Assembly: GCA_932294295.1 (NCBI GenBank)
Contig: OW028573.1
Span: 57,885,829 to 57,949,828, forward strand
Direction: 5' to 3'
Length of the DNA: 64,000 nt
Source: Alitta virens
Lineage: Eukaryota > Annelida > Polychaeta > Phyllodocida > Nereididae
Shown: piece by piece, positions 47,935 through 58,271 of the stretch
Layout: the number at the start of each line of letters is the position of its first letter
Position numbering within the stretch: position 1 is the stretch's first letter
The notes under the pieces: model-generated
The model's database searches: none
Seen by the model: the letters and a program-made list of their open reading frames with translations, nothing else
Told to the model about the DNA's origin: nothing
Made by a program: the position numbers and the translations under genes

Positions 47935-49090
47935 TTGTCATCTACTACTAAAATAAAATACAATATTGATAGCAAGGTGGCCGTCATGGAGAGGTCGTCT
48001 TAAAATGGGGTTGAATTTATTTTTATGATATCACACAATTTTTAAGTCTATAAATGTCCTGCAGACAACGGACTTGTAGCTATAAATATAGGCCTACGTG
48101 AAAAATAACATAAAAATTAAATAATATTTTCTATAAAAGAAAATTAAGTGGACTACATGTTATAAGTGGACTACTGCGTTAGAGTTCGTTTGGTCAGTCA
48201 ATATAGTAAATATATTCTGCTAATTATCACTTCTTTTAAGGATTAAGGCGCGCAACGAAGCAGAGCAGAAAAAAAGAAGACACTTAAGGCTTGACCTGAT
48301 TAAGTTAAAAGCAAGTTACAATCTTTATTGTTTTTCTATCATTCGACGAACTTTGGGTGCGGGACGTATTGGAACAAAGTCTTCAATTTACTAACAGGAA
48401 AGTATTTATTTATTATTATTGTACTACCGTAACGGAGAGTATTATCGACAGGGCAAGTATTATCGACACTCAAGAATGTTAACAATTTTGTTAAACTAAT
48501 TTAAGTGTCGAAAATACCCGCCCTGTCGATATTGCTCTTAATATTAATCATTTATGGATTTAGGCAATTGTATAATTCACTTATTATTCAGAGTAAAAAA
48601 TAGAATGAAATAGGTTGACTGTAGAGAAGTTATATAAAAAAGAACATTTTGACTGAATATTATCATAAATATTGATTTACATTAATCGTTGAAAAATAAA
48701 ATTGATAATGAAACCTCTAATATAAAATCCACCATGTGCTCTCTAAATTTATGAATGCCGTTGTACATGGTTTAGGGAATGTAACAAACAACCATGCAGG
48801 GCGTCGATTTCTCTTGACGGTAGCCCCCCCCCCCCTCCCCCCCCTACCGTGCAGGCCGACTTTGTCGTGGACTTTCCCTCGCTCATATACACTCGGCGAC
48901 ATTGAAATTCGCCACGACAACGAAATTCGCCATCCACCTAAGACATAATCTTGCAAGTTCATGATTTATTACAAAACTGATTGTTTACATCATTGACAAT
49001 GTCTTATCTCTCTGACAACCATCTAGGAAGTGTTTACTGTATTGCACTTTACTTTAAAGCCCCCCTCTCACATAGCCGGTTTTGCCGTAG
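47935..49090. other. Intergenic stretch with hairpin and poly-C run
   Basis: AT-rich sequence with no gene that I can support. It contains the hairpin described separately and two poly-C runs within 48825-48844. Confidence 0.5.
48435..48539. repeat. Long imperfect inverted repeat (39 bp arms, ~27 bp loop)
   Basis: The left arm (48435-48473) begins GAGAGTATTATCGACAGGGC. The reverse complement of the right arm (48501-48539) begins AAGAGCAATATCGACAGGGC. Five or six mismatches occur over 39 bases. Within each arm TAT(T)ATCGACA is itself repeated. It could be a small MITE or a structured RNA if transcribed. Confidence 0.8.
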
Positions 49091-49093
49091 TGA

Positions 49094-50798
49094 ACCCAGC
49101 TAACACATAACGTTTTTATAACATGTTAGTAAAAGGTTATTTCATAACGTTATTCAAATAACGTTTTTATAACATTTTCACATTACTTTTTTATGTTTAT
49201 TCATAACATTTTTTTATAACATCATTTTAACATCATCTGATAACAGCTTATAAACATTATACTGATGTTCTAAGAATCTGTCATAATGTTATTATAACGT
49301 ATTATTAAGTAGTCACTGCTGTTTCATATAAATGATGCTATTTGTTGATGTTATGGCATTGTTATTTGATAGCATTGTTAAAACATAAATTAGTAACATT
49401 AGATGAAAACGTTTTCTCAACGTTATGGGATGATGTTTTTACAACGTTTATGTAACATGTAAAAGGAAAACGTCATAATGATGTTAAAAAGGTGTCAAAT
49501 ATTTGCATTTTCAAAATCTGTTAAAATTACATTAAAAATTGATGCAAAGTTAACATAACCTAGAAATGTGTTCTCAATGTCAAACTTTTGCATCAATTTA
49601 TGATGTTTTAATAACGTTTTACAATAGCATAATTTTAATGTAAATCTTTAACATCAGAAAATAACGTTATTCCAATGTTATAGAATGATGTTTTTATAAC
49701 ATTTATATAACATGTAATAGCAAAACTTCATCATGACATTAAAATGGCATCACAAAATATATTTTCAAAATCTGCTAAATTTACATTAAAAATTGATGCA
49801 ATGTTAACATAACCTAGAAATGTGTTCTCAACATCAAACTTTTGCATCAATTTATGATGTTTTAATAACGTTTTACAAAAGCATAATTTTCATATAAATC
49901 TGAAACAACAGAAAATAACGTTATTCCAATGTTATAGAATAATGTTTTTATAACATTTATATAACATGTAATAGCAAAACTTCATCATGACATTAAAATG
50001 GCATCAAATAATATCATTTTCAAAATCAGCTAAAATTATATTGAAAATTGATGCAATGTTAACATAACCTAGAAATGTGTTCTCAACGTCAAACTTTTGC
50101 ATCAATTTATGATGTTTTAATGACGTTTAACAAAAGCATAATTTTTATATAAATCTGAAACAACAGAAAATAACGTTATTCCAATGTTATAGAATGATGT
50201 TTTTATAACATTTATATAACATGTAATAGCAAAACTTCATCATGACATTAAAATGGCATCAAATAATATCATTTTCAAAATCAGCTAAAATTATATTGAA
50301 AATTGATGCAATGTTTACATAACCTAGAAATGTGTTCTCAATGTCAAACTTTTGCATCAATTTATGATGTTTTAATAACGTTTTACAATAGCATAATTTT
50401 AATGTAAATCTGAAAGAACAGAAAATAATGTTATTCCAATGTTATAGAATGATGTTTTTATAACATTTATATAACATGTAATAGCAAAACTTCATCATGA
50501 CATTAAAATGGCATCAAATAATATCATTTTCAAAATCAGCTAAATTTACATTAAAAATTGATGCAATGTAAACATAACCTAGAAATGTGTTGTCAATGTC
50601 AAACTTTTGCATCAATTTATGATGTTTTAATAATGTTTAACAAAAACATGATTTTAATATCAATCTGTAACATCGGACAATAACATTTTCCAAATGTTAT
50701 AGAATGATGTTTTTATAACATTTATATAACATGTAATAGAAAAACATCATCATGATGTAAAAATATCATTTTCAAAATCTACTAAAATTACATTGAAA
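49094..50798 (+). repeat. Tandem array, ~255 bp unit
   Basis: The anchor TTAACATAACCTAGAAATGT follows GATGCA at 49541, 49795, 50050, 50305 and 50560, a spacing of 254-255 bases. Copies differ by a few percent. Each unit has several AACGTT or AACATT words and TTTTATAACATTTATATAAC. Before 49420 the array dissolves into short TAACGTTTTTATAAC-like repeats. No open frame is conserved between copies, so this is satellite-like DNA. Confidence 0.9.
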
Positions 50799-50978
50799 AT
50801 AGACCTATCCGTACTCACACATCAAGATAAAGGGGTAGCCAATGAGCGAGCGAGGCCAGCGGCGTGTCCTATAAACAAATTAGCCACGTGCAGCACCCTC
50901 CGTCAGAACACTCCACGACGGACCATAGAATTACATAGCTGTTAGTAGTGAAAGCAGGGGATTTTCACACAATAATAC

Positions 50979-51190
50979 ATGATGGTGAAGCGATGCTGCT
51001 ACGGAACTTGTAATTCTGATACCAGAATGACAGAGAGGATGCAAGGGGTCAATTTTATCCCTTTCCCCAAACCAAAATACTAAATTAGAAGAATGTTTAT
51101 GCTGGATTAAGGCATGTGGTAGGCCTCACTACCAACTCAATGTGAAGAATGTAAACAAGCATACCTACGTGTGTTCAATCACATTTCTAG
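50979..51190 (+). pseudogene. Broken THAP-domain coding sequence
   Basis: From ATG at 50979 the frame reads Met-Met-Val-Lys-Arg-Cys-Cys-Tyr-Gly-Thr-Cys-Asn-Ser-Asp, then Val-Asn-Phe-Ile-Pro-Phe-Pro-Lys-Pro-Lys, the first half of a THAP zinc-binding domain. A stop follows at 51082. The second half continues one frame over with Cys-Trp-Ile-Lys-Ala-Cys-Gly-Arg-Pro and Tyr-Val-Cys-Ser. The final His expected in Cys-Ser-x-His-Phe is lost (Ile-Thr-Phe instead). One frameshift plus one lost zinc ligand make it non-functional. Confidence 0.8.
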
Positions 51191-51425
51191 CCTTATTTAA
51201 ATCCATGATTGAGTCCTCTCCTCTCCTATCCTGTCCATATTTTGAAATACATGCATTATTGGCAACGTTTGGATTAATTAGCTGGAATACATGTTATTTG
51301 CAAGGTACCCTCACTTTCAAAGGAAAAAAGATACGTTGTAAAAGGACAAATGAAAACATATTATTATAAAATGCACTTTATAATTATGATCACCCAGTAC
51401 TAGTAATTTTACCTCAATATTAAAA

Positions 51426-51426
<1 letters not shown>

Positions 51427-51459
<33 letters not shown>

Positions 51460-51597
51460 ATATCTATATATCTATATACCTATATATCTCCATCACAAAC
51501 CTGTGCTTTTATTATGTTTTGAATACATATACAACTATAAAAGCACAGGTTTGCGATGGAAATAGATAGATAGATAGATAGATAGATTGATAGATGT
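51427..51597. repeat. Palindrome flanked by TCTA/TAGA microsatellites
   Basis: ATCACAAACCTGTGCTTTTA (51492-51511) is inverted at 51537-51556 with one mismatch. Outside these arms a (TCTA)n run on the left is matched by (TAGA)n on the right, extending the pairing to ~60-70 bp per side. It lies within the THAP-bearing element. Confidence 0.85.
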
Positions 51598-52120
51598 CAT
51601 GCCTACAATGCCTTACTAAATGATTTTAATAATAATTTGTATTTTTTTGTACCATTTTTTTTGTCATAATTCAATAAATACTAGGGTTTTTTTGGGAGGT
51701 TTTTTTCTTCAGAGGGTCATGTTGTGATTGTATATATGTTAACCTGTAAAATATATATTTGTTGAGTACATTTGCCTTTATAATACAATCATTTCCGAAT
51801 GTATGCCAAACCTATTGATCCATTCTACAGGACTACTTTATTTCTGATAACTGCCTTGCTCTTTGTTTAGTATTATGAAATTGTCAAAGTTGGCTGATTA
51901 AGTATCAACAAAAGTGGCAACTCACACAGCGACAGTTGCATTTGACCATTTGGTCAAAAAGGTGGTTACAGATCCGCGTGGATCCATGGGTAGCACACTC
52001 AAATCTGTAGTTATAGCCATGTTTGTTGGGGTAACGCAAGGGGGTATGTCGGACCTAGTTACGGTTGCTAAGGGCCAGCAGGAGGGGCGTGGTTAACTGT
52101 CAAAACCGGATTGGTCTATT

Positions 52121-52290
52121 GATGCAATGTTAACATAACCTAAAAATTTGGTCTCAGTGTCAAGTTTTCTCATTATCTTGCAATGTTTTCATTATGTTTT
52201 ATAATGACATAATTATGATGTTTATATTTGTAAAATTAGATTAAAAATGTTTTCCCAATGTTATAAGATGATGTTTTTATCACATTGAAC
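52121..52290 (+). repeat. Diverged remainder of the 255 bp array
   Basis: The sequence resumes with TGATGCAATGTTAACATAAC and continues through the same landmarks (CAAGTTTTCT, ATGTTTTCATTATG, ATGATGTTTTTAT), but with more differences than the copies left of the insertion. Confidence 0.8.
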
Positions 52291-52686
52291 GTTTTTCAGT
52301 TATTCTTTTTTCATAATATATGGCATGTATGTTTAAAAGTTAATCGTACATTACATTTTATATTTTAATTACTCTTGGAAGGCCACTTTTATCCAAGCAT
52401 TATAGCTAAGAAGTTCGTTTTTTTGGACAAGTTTCAGCCCAACAAAGAGTTGCAGGGTTTTAATTTATAAGTCACTGTTTGAGCAATATTAATTTTAAAA
52501 TGCCAGGACTCCTCTGTAATTCCCCCCCCCCTTACCCTCAACCCCTTCAGGGCTGCCCCCCCCCCCCTATACATTGTCGCCTCTTAGTCTGAATAAACAT
52601 ATCTTTAGTAAGCAAATTGAAATTTCATGGCATGAAAAGATTAGCGCCGGTGCGCCCTTGGCGGTCGATTTGGAACTATATAATAT

Positions 52687-52706
52687 TGGTGGCGACCCCT
52701 AGTGTC
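52687..52706 (-). promoter_or_regulatory. CTCF-like motif
   Basis: The minus strand reads GACACTAGGGGTCGCCACCA, close to the animal CTCF core (CCACTAGGGGGCGC-like). It is a single match with no other support. Confidence 0.3.
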
Positions 52707-52740
52707 ATCCTTGGCTTGCTGCCACGTGGTCCAGAGACCT

Positions 52741-53072
52741 AAATCAACCTCTCTATTAAGGCCACCTGTCTATTAAATCACCTCACTATTAAGACCACCT
52801 CTATTATATCACCCAGCTATTAAGACCACGTCACTATCAAAACCACCTTACTATTAAGATTACGTACCGCACTATTTAACCACTCCACTATCAAGACCAA
52901 TATATTTATATCACATTACTATAAGATCAACTATTAAAACCACCTCACTGTTAAGACCACATCTTTATTGAGACAACCAAAATATTAGTAAGAACGTAGA
53001 CCTACTGCTAGTACAATGTATTCTAACCACTTCTCTATCAATGCCTTGCTATTAAGGCCAAGGGGGGTCTTA
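52741..53072 (+). repeat. Degenerate minisatellite (CTATTAAGACCAC unit)
   Basis: More than a dozen diverged copies of (CACCTCA)CTATTAAGACC occur at spacings of about 15-20 bases, ending with GCTATTAAGGCCAAGGGGGG. Similar words occur in the terminal repeats of pogo/Tigger-type transposons, so it may be an expanded transposon end. Confidence 0.7.
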
Positions 53073-54870
53073 ATTGTGATTAATTGGTGATAGGCCTACA
53101 GAGAAGCTTTAAACTTTGGTTTATATTCATAGAAAATTGGTTGAGTGTTGGAAAACAAACTGGCATTATATCTATTTAGCCCTAATAAGTATGACAAAGG
53201 ATTACTTGAAAGACCGGCGTTTTTACAGATATGTTGTTTCAATGTCATTGTAATCATGAAATTGAAACATTACTTGATGATTAACACACATGCAGCCTGT
53301 TTAGAGGCCTTCTCATGTGTCCAAACAATGTAAATTACACAATCATACCCAGATATTCTTAGGAGACATGGAATTCATAAGCATGTAATACATCATAGTC
53401 ATAAATTTGACTTCATAAACATATCAAAAGATGACTGTTGCTGTAATCTGGCTTGTGTTATATAACACTGACCAGGCAGGCGTTGCATCAAGAATCTTGT
53501 GCCGAACCCAACCCAATATGTGGCATTATGTCATCAAAGTGTATTTATGTCTTACAAAGGTGATGCTGTAATACCCAAATCAAAACTAATCTAACATTAC
53601 ATATTTATATTTTTCAAAGTAAGAAATGTTGGGAAATAATAATAATAATAATAATTATTATTATTACTACTACTATTAATATCTTTATTTATTATTTTTT
53701 ATATGCTTTAGATATATGAAATATATAAAATACTAAATAGAAATAAGTACAAGTAAAAGTGATAATAATAAAATGAAATTAAAAATATAACAAAATAGGA
53801 TATACATAATAAAATGGTACATATAATTAAGTTTGGCACAGGTTTTCCAAGATTATAAATTTCTTGTTTACTCGTAAAATAATCATTTAAATTGTCTCTT
53901 TCTAAGCACAACTCTTTAATCTGTACTGCCTTTCTGACATCTTAAACCCATTGGATCTGTCTAACAACATGTCGGTCATTTCTACCTCGTATATATTGCA
54001 CACAATTGCAATTATGATATCCAGACAAAAAGTGACTCATAAATCTCTGTTCAAACACTACATTGCAAGAAGGTAAATCTTAAATATGTTACCAGAAAGT
54101 GTCGGAAATAACATATGTAACAGGTCTGTCAGTTCATTTACCAGTCTTATAACCCCCCCCCCCCCCCCCAATAATTAGTAAGGTTTCTACAAGGCACTTG
54201 TTTTGAGCTACCGCAATGTCCATGCCCTAAACGAATACAGGTCGTATTTTGCTAATGTTTTCTTGGCTGTAGGCACAAGTGTGTCAGATGAATAAAATAT
54301 ACACAAAAATAAAAATGAGGTATTTTAATGTACAGCTATTTTTTTTTATTAGATGAACAACATTTAGTACTGGAACACTTGGCATTGTCTCTCGTGCAGT
54401 CCAAAGTGGAATGTGGATGTGAATCCATCATGGTCTCTTTTTACTTAGAAATATTAACTAAATTGCAATAAAATTCCAGAGACTGACCAATCATATTGCA
54501 CATTTATTTAAACACAAAACCGTTATATTAATTGCAATCAGTTTTTTAATTATATATTCCCTTATTCCCTAATCCACCACAATTGGATATTCTCATCCCT
54601 GTTAAGTTCAATTGATGGGGATTATATTTCATTAATTAGCAGTTGATTAAAGTCTATACTTTCTTTAAACTCTTCAAACACAAAATTGTTTTATTAATTG
54701 TAATAGGAAGTTTTTTTTTATTATTATATTATTCCCTTATTCCCTCAAAGTCAATATTTATATTTATATATATACCATATACCAATTCCTTAGATTCTTA
54801 GCATTGAGAATATGTCTCAATTGTCCAGAAATGTTAACTAGAAGTGGAGTTATTAATTTTTTCATTTCAT
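53073..54870. other. Intergenic stretch
   Basis: Very AT-rich, with an (AAT)n/(ATT)n microsatellite at 53637-53672 and a poly-C run at 54153-54168. No gene is visible. Confidence 0.55.
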
Positions 54871-54917
54871 CGACGGGGGTACGGCCGACGGCCGACGGAC
54901 GGCGGGGGACCCAGGTG

Positions 54918-54979
54918 CATTACTGGCCACCGAAACGTCCGCCTGGTTCATTGCTGGCCTCCGAAACGTCCGATTGGTG
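54918..54979 (+). repeat. GC-rich 31 bp direct repeat, two copies
   Basis: CATTACTGGCCACCGAAACG and CATTGCTGGCCTCCGAAACG start 31 bases apart, at 54918 and 54949, and both continue TCCG(C/A)(C/T)TGGT. The preceding 54880-54910 is a run of GACGGCC units. The CpG density stands out against AT-rich surroundings. Confidence 0.8.
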
Positions 54980-55518
54980 CGGTCAGCTTTAACTTTAATT
55001 AAAAGCACTAAAAAGAGGTCTTGCTCATCAAATATAATTTTAAACTACAGAGAGAACTTGTATGTAAAAGAAATTAAATGAATTTATAACAAACTATTGC
55101 TAAAAGTACATAAAAAACCAAAAAAAATTTGTTGAATAAAATAAAACATTAAATGAATAGCCATTACACAACCTGTACAACTGTTTTAGTAAAGGGCCAC
55201 AATTTAATAATTGCATATATAGCACATTATGAATACATGTTTGTTATTCTCAGTAATAAGTAAATGAGACAAATACACAAGCACATGAACAGTGGGACCA
55301 TCTTGGTGACAGAATTTAACAGCAAATTATATGATTTTTATTATTTCAACCCAATTCTATCTTAAATTTACAAGATTGTTATTCAATGGACAACAGGGAG
55401 GAGCATAGGTTTCAGTTATGCTTCAATACCCTCAAGCCCTGACCCACCCTGTACACCCTCCATCACCACTGAGCGCCAATTGGCTAACAAGCCTGTCACC
55501 AATCAATGCTAAATTTTG

Positions 55519-55556
55519 GTCACATGATTGTATCATGTGACGGACGCCGTTATAAA
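55519..55556 (+). promoter_or_regulatory. Perfect palindrome plus TATA box
   Basis: GTCACATGAT and ATCATGTGAC (10 bp arms, 3 bp spacer) contain a CACATG/CATGTG E-box (M-box type). They are followed ten bases later by TATAAA at 55551. A start near 55580 would give a short exon to a GTGAGT donor at 55690. The order is that of a core promoter for a plus-strand transcript. Confidence 0.45.
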
Positions 55557-55579
55557 TGCGCGGATTTACAAAATGGAAT

Positions 55580-55689
55580 CAAAACAGCTCCTTGTGACAA
55601 TCCTGCATTCTACTATCTGTACCTGCGTATCTTTGACTACTTCTCAGCACAAGAAACTACAAGGTATCCTACTGATATTCCAGAAGAAG
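55580..55689 (+). other. Putative first exon of a plus-strand transcript
   Basis: This is the span from the expected start site below the TATA box to a consensus GTGAGT donor at 55690. It could splice to the acceptor ACCATGCAG at 58255-58263 just ahead of the transposase ATG, making it a 5' leader for that gene. That link is inferred. Confidence 0.25.
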
Positions 55690-55813
55690 GTGAGTTTATC
55701 ATAGTTAATGTTTTTGAGGCAGTAAACATAATTTGCCAAAAGGTCTATAAATCTCAAAATGGCCGACCGGCTCTATATGCATTAAAACAAACAGTATAGG
55801 AGCGAGCGTTTAC

Positions 55814-55842
55814 CGTGACGTCATGCTGTGCTCTATAAATAG
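55814..55842 (+). promoter_or_regulatory. CRE plus TATA box
   Basis: A full CRE, TGACGTCA, is followed within ~13 bases by CTATAAATAG. The spacing is that of a compact core promoter. No recognisable gene starts right after it. Confidence 0.4.
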
Positions 55843-55869
55843 ATTGGGGTTGACTGGCAGTCAACGGTT

Positions 55870-58263
55870 GTGGCTGTTGCTATGTAAACACTGCAGTAGC
55901 AGCAGTAAAATGCGTTAATGTTGCTTTAAACACATTTTAAAGTTGCAAAAAGTATTATTGGCATAAATTTGTTCATGCCTGCATATTTAAGATTATACCA
56001 AGACATGAAATCTTAAAACAATATTTTGTGAGGGGAAAAAATTTATAATTTGAAAAGTCTTTGATATTGAAGTAACATACAAGTCTTCAGTCTAAATTAT
56101 ATTAAAAGTTCAGTGTATGTTTTACTTGCAATTGAAAGTCGGAAAAAAAGGCAAAAGACAAAAACCTTTTTCCCAGAATGTCAAATTATATATACAATGA
56201 CATCAATATAATTATGAAGACTTGATATATCTCTTAACACCTGATTACCTTTGTTTTTTACATCAGCATCAGTCCTGGTTAATATATAGTATAGATATTG
56301 GTGCTTTGTTCACAGTATTACTAGTTTCGGGTGCATTACAATTCTTAGACTATACAATGATAATAATGTAGTACTTTACTTACTTAATTATTTAACTGTT
56401 CTTATTATTTTTCAATGTTGGCACTTAGAACTTTCCCTGGTCATTAGCATCTAGAAGACTTAAAGACTATTAATATAATATAATTCAAGAATAATCTTCA
56501 GAGTGCACTTACAATTCTTTTGCCATTAATTAGTTCTAGTTGTGACTTAATTTGTCAAAATAATGTGCAGGTAGAATTTTCAGTATCTGACAATGGCAAA
56601 TTAAATGAGAACATGTAACAATTTAAGGGTTCTTTTTATACCTATCATACTATGTTCTATGACAGACAGGTGTTATAAGCGGCAACGTCCGGGGCTAAGG
56701 CAGCGTATGTAGGGGGGAGGGAGGGGGGTTTATATACTTTAAAAGGCTGCTGCTCCCCTAATTTAATTAGTCCGATTTTCGTCAAATAAAGACTGAATTG
56801 TTCAGGAAAAAGTGAAGAATTTATATAATAGATAAGGTGATGTAATGGAGTATACTAAGCACAAGCAAGAATATTCTTGTTAATAAAGTTAGTAATAACT
56901 CATAGAGTATAAGTAAAAAGAAGAATCTGATTCTGGTTCAACATTTATTCAAAGTGGCTTATTTTAATTGTGAATTGCATAGCACATGTACATAATCCAG
57001 GCAATTGCAACTGATTAATGACAATTAACCTTTGTGAAGGACTTTGTTACATTTGGCGAATTGAATTGATCTATATTATAACATATATTTACTTTTTGTA
57101 TATATTATTTATGTTATAATATATAAGGGTAAATGCCTATCTATAGCTAGCTGTAAAGTCGGAACTTCATTTTCAACAAGACAACAAACACACATCAACA
57201 AACACATGGGGGAAAAAAAACAATACCAAGGGCGAGTTTTTTATTGGGCGAGATATTTTTTGGCGAGTTGACTGGCCCCCCTGTTTATTTGTTTGTTTTT
57301 GCATTCTATTTTACCTCTGGAAAAATGTATTTAATATAGATATTATTGTCACTATAGTCACTATAGTTATATGCCACAAAGAAACATTGATATACATATT
57401 TGCAATAGACTCCAGTTTACTACATGAATTGTGTCACATGTTATTGCAAGAGTTTCAGAAACCCCCATACTAATTATAAGACTATAATCAAATTGATGAT
57501 ATATATGTGTATTTAGAACGATTTAACTCCTGTGTTTCACAACAGCCAAGTTCAATGCTGCAAGTGCATCTGTTCAGCATTAAATGAAAAAATGATCATT
57601 AAATGTTTTGACTTGGCTCATTAAATCATCAATAGTTATATTCAATTATGGCTAGGCCACCTTTGCCTGTCATACACATACATTTAAAAGTATGACTCTC
57701 GCATTATTTAAAGGTTAGGCCCATGACTACAATTAAATATGTTGATTTAACTACAATTAAATATTATGATGTCATATCTCCGGGATATATAATTTTAAGT
57801 AGAATTGGCTATACTCTCCAACAATCTAGGTGCCCATGAATATTTGAATGGACGTGAAAGTGGTTAATAAATTTTGAATCCGTAAACTGATTTCAACAAT
57901 TTTAAAACGTATTTTTAGTTGGGCAAGAGCCACTGTTCATGTGTGATAGACCAAAATATTGCTATAATTTGCAAGCATGCTGAAACATGTGAATAATTTT
58001 ATGGGACTCAATCAAATTGTCTCTTATGTAAAATGCAAAATGAAATTAAAAAGTCTCAGCAAATGAAATAACTGCAGCTATGCATGACGAATCATGACAA
58101 CAGTTTATAGTGCACTATCAACGATTCAACACTGTTCAACATGATGATTGGCAGATATATTTCATCTTATGGATGGATATTACCATTTGAACATCCTTAT
58201 TATTACACTTGGTTTGGTGACTGTTGTTCACAACCTACAATATATTCTTTTCTTACCATGCAG
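55870..58263. other. Non-coding stretch upstream of the transposase
   Basis: AT-rich, with no supported coding sequence. If either promoter above drives the transposase, this is its first intron. A poly-G/A patch lies at 56711-56728. Confidence 0.5.
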
Positions 58264-58271
58264 ACTTTAAG

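Larger units (their letters stand above)
50801..52118 (+). mobile_element. THAP-bearing DNA transposon relic inserted in the 255 bp array (ISL2EU-like)
   Basis: The array breaks at AGACCTATCCG and resumes after CGGATTGGTCT. These ends are inverted copies with one mismatch, and AT is duplicated on both sides (50799-50800, 52119-52120). The uninterrupted array reads GAAAATTGATGC, so AT is a true target duplication. A THAP-like coding stretch lies inside. AT duplications together with THAP proteins are known from the ISL2EU group, so I lean that way. The element is too short to encode a full transposase. Confidence 0.75.

Noticed and set aside
49094..50798. CRISPR-like repeat array
   Set aside because: Units are ~255 bp and repeat along their whole length with no spacers, in a eukaryotic genome. 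It is satellite-type DNA.
55506..55799. 97-codon open frame at the palindrome promoter
   Set aside because: Its ATG lies upstream of the TATA box and the frame runs through a strong GTGAGT donor, so it is unlikely to be the translated frame.
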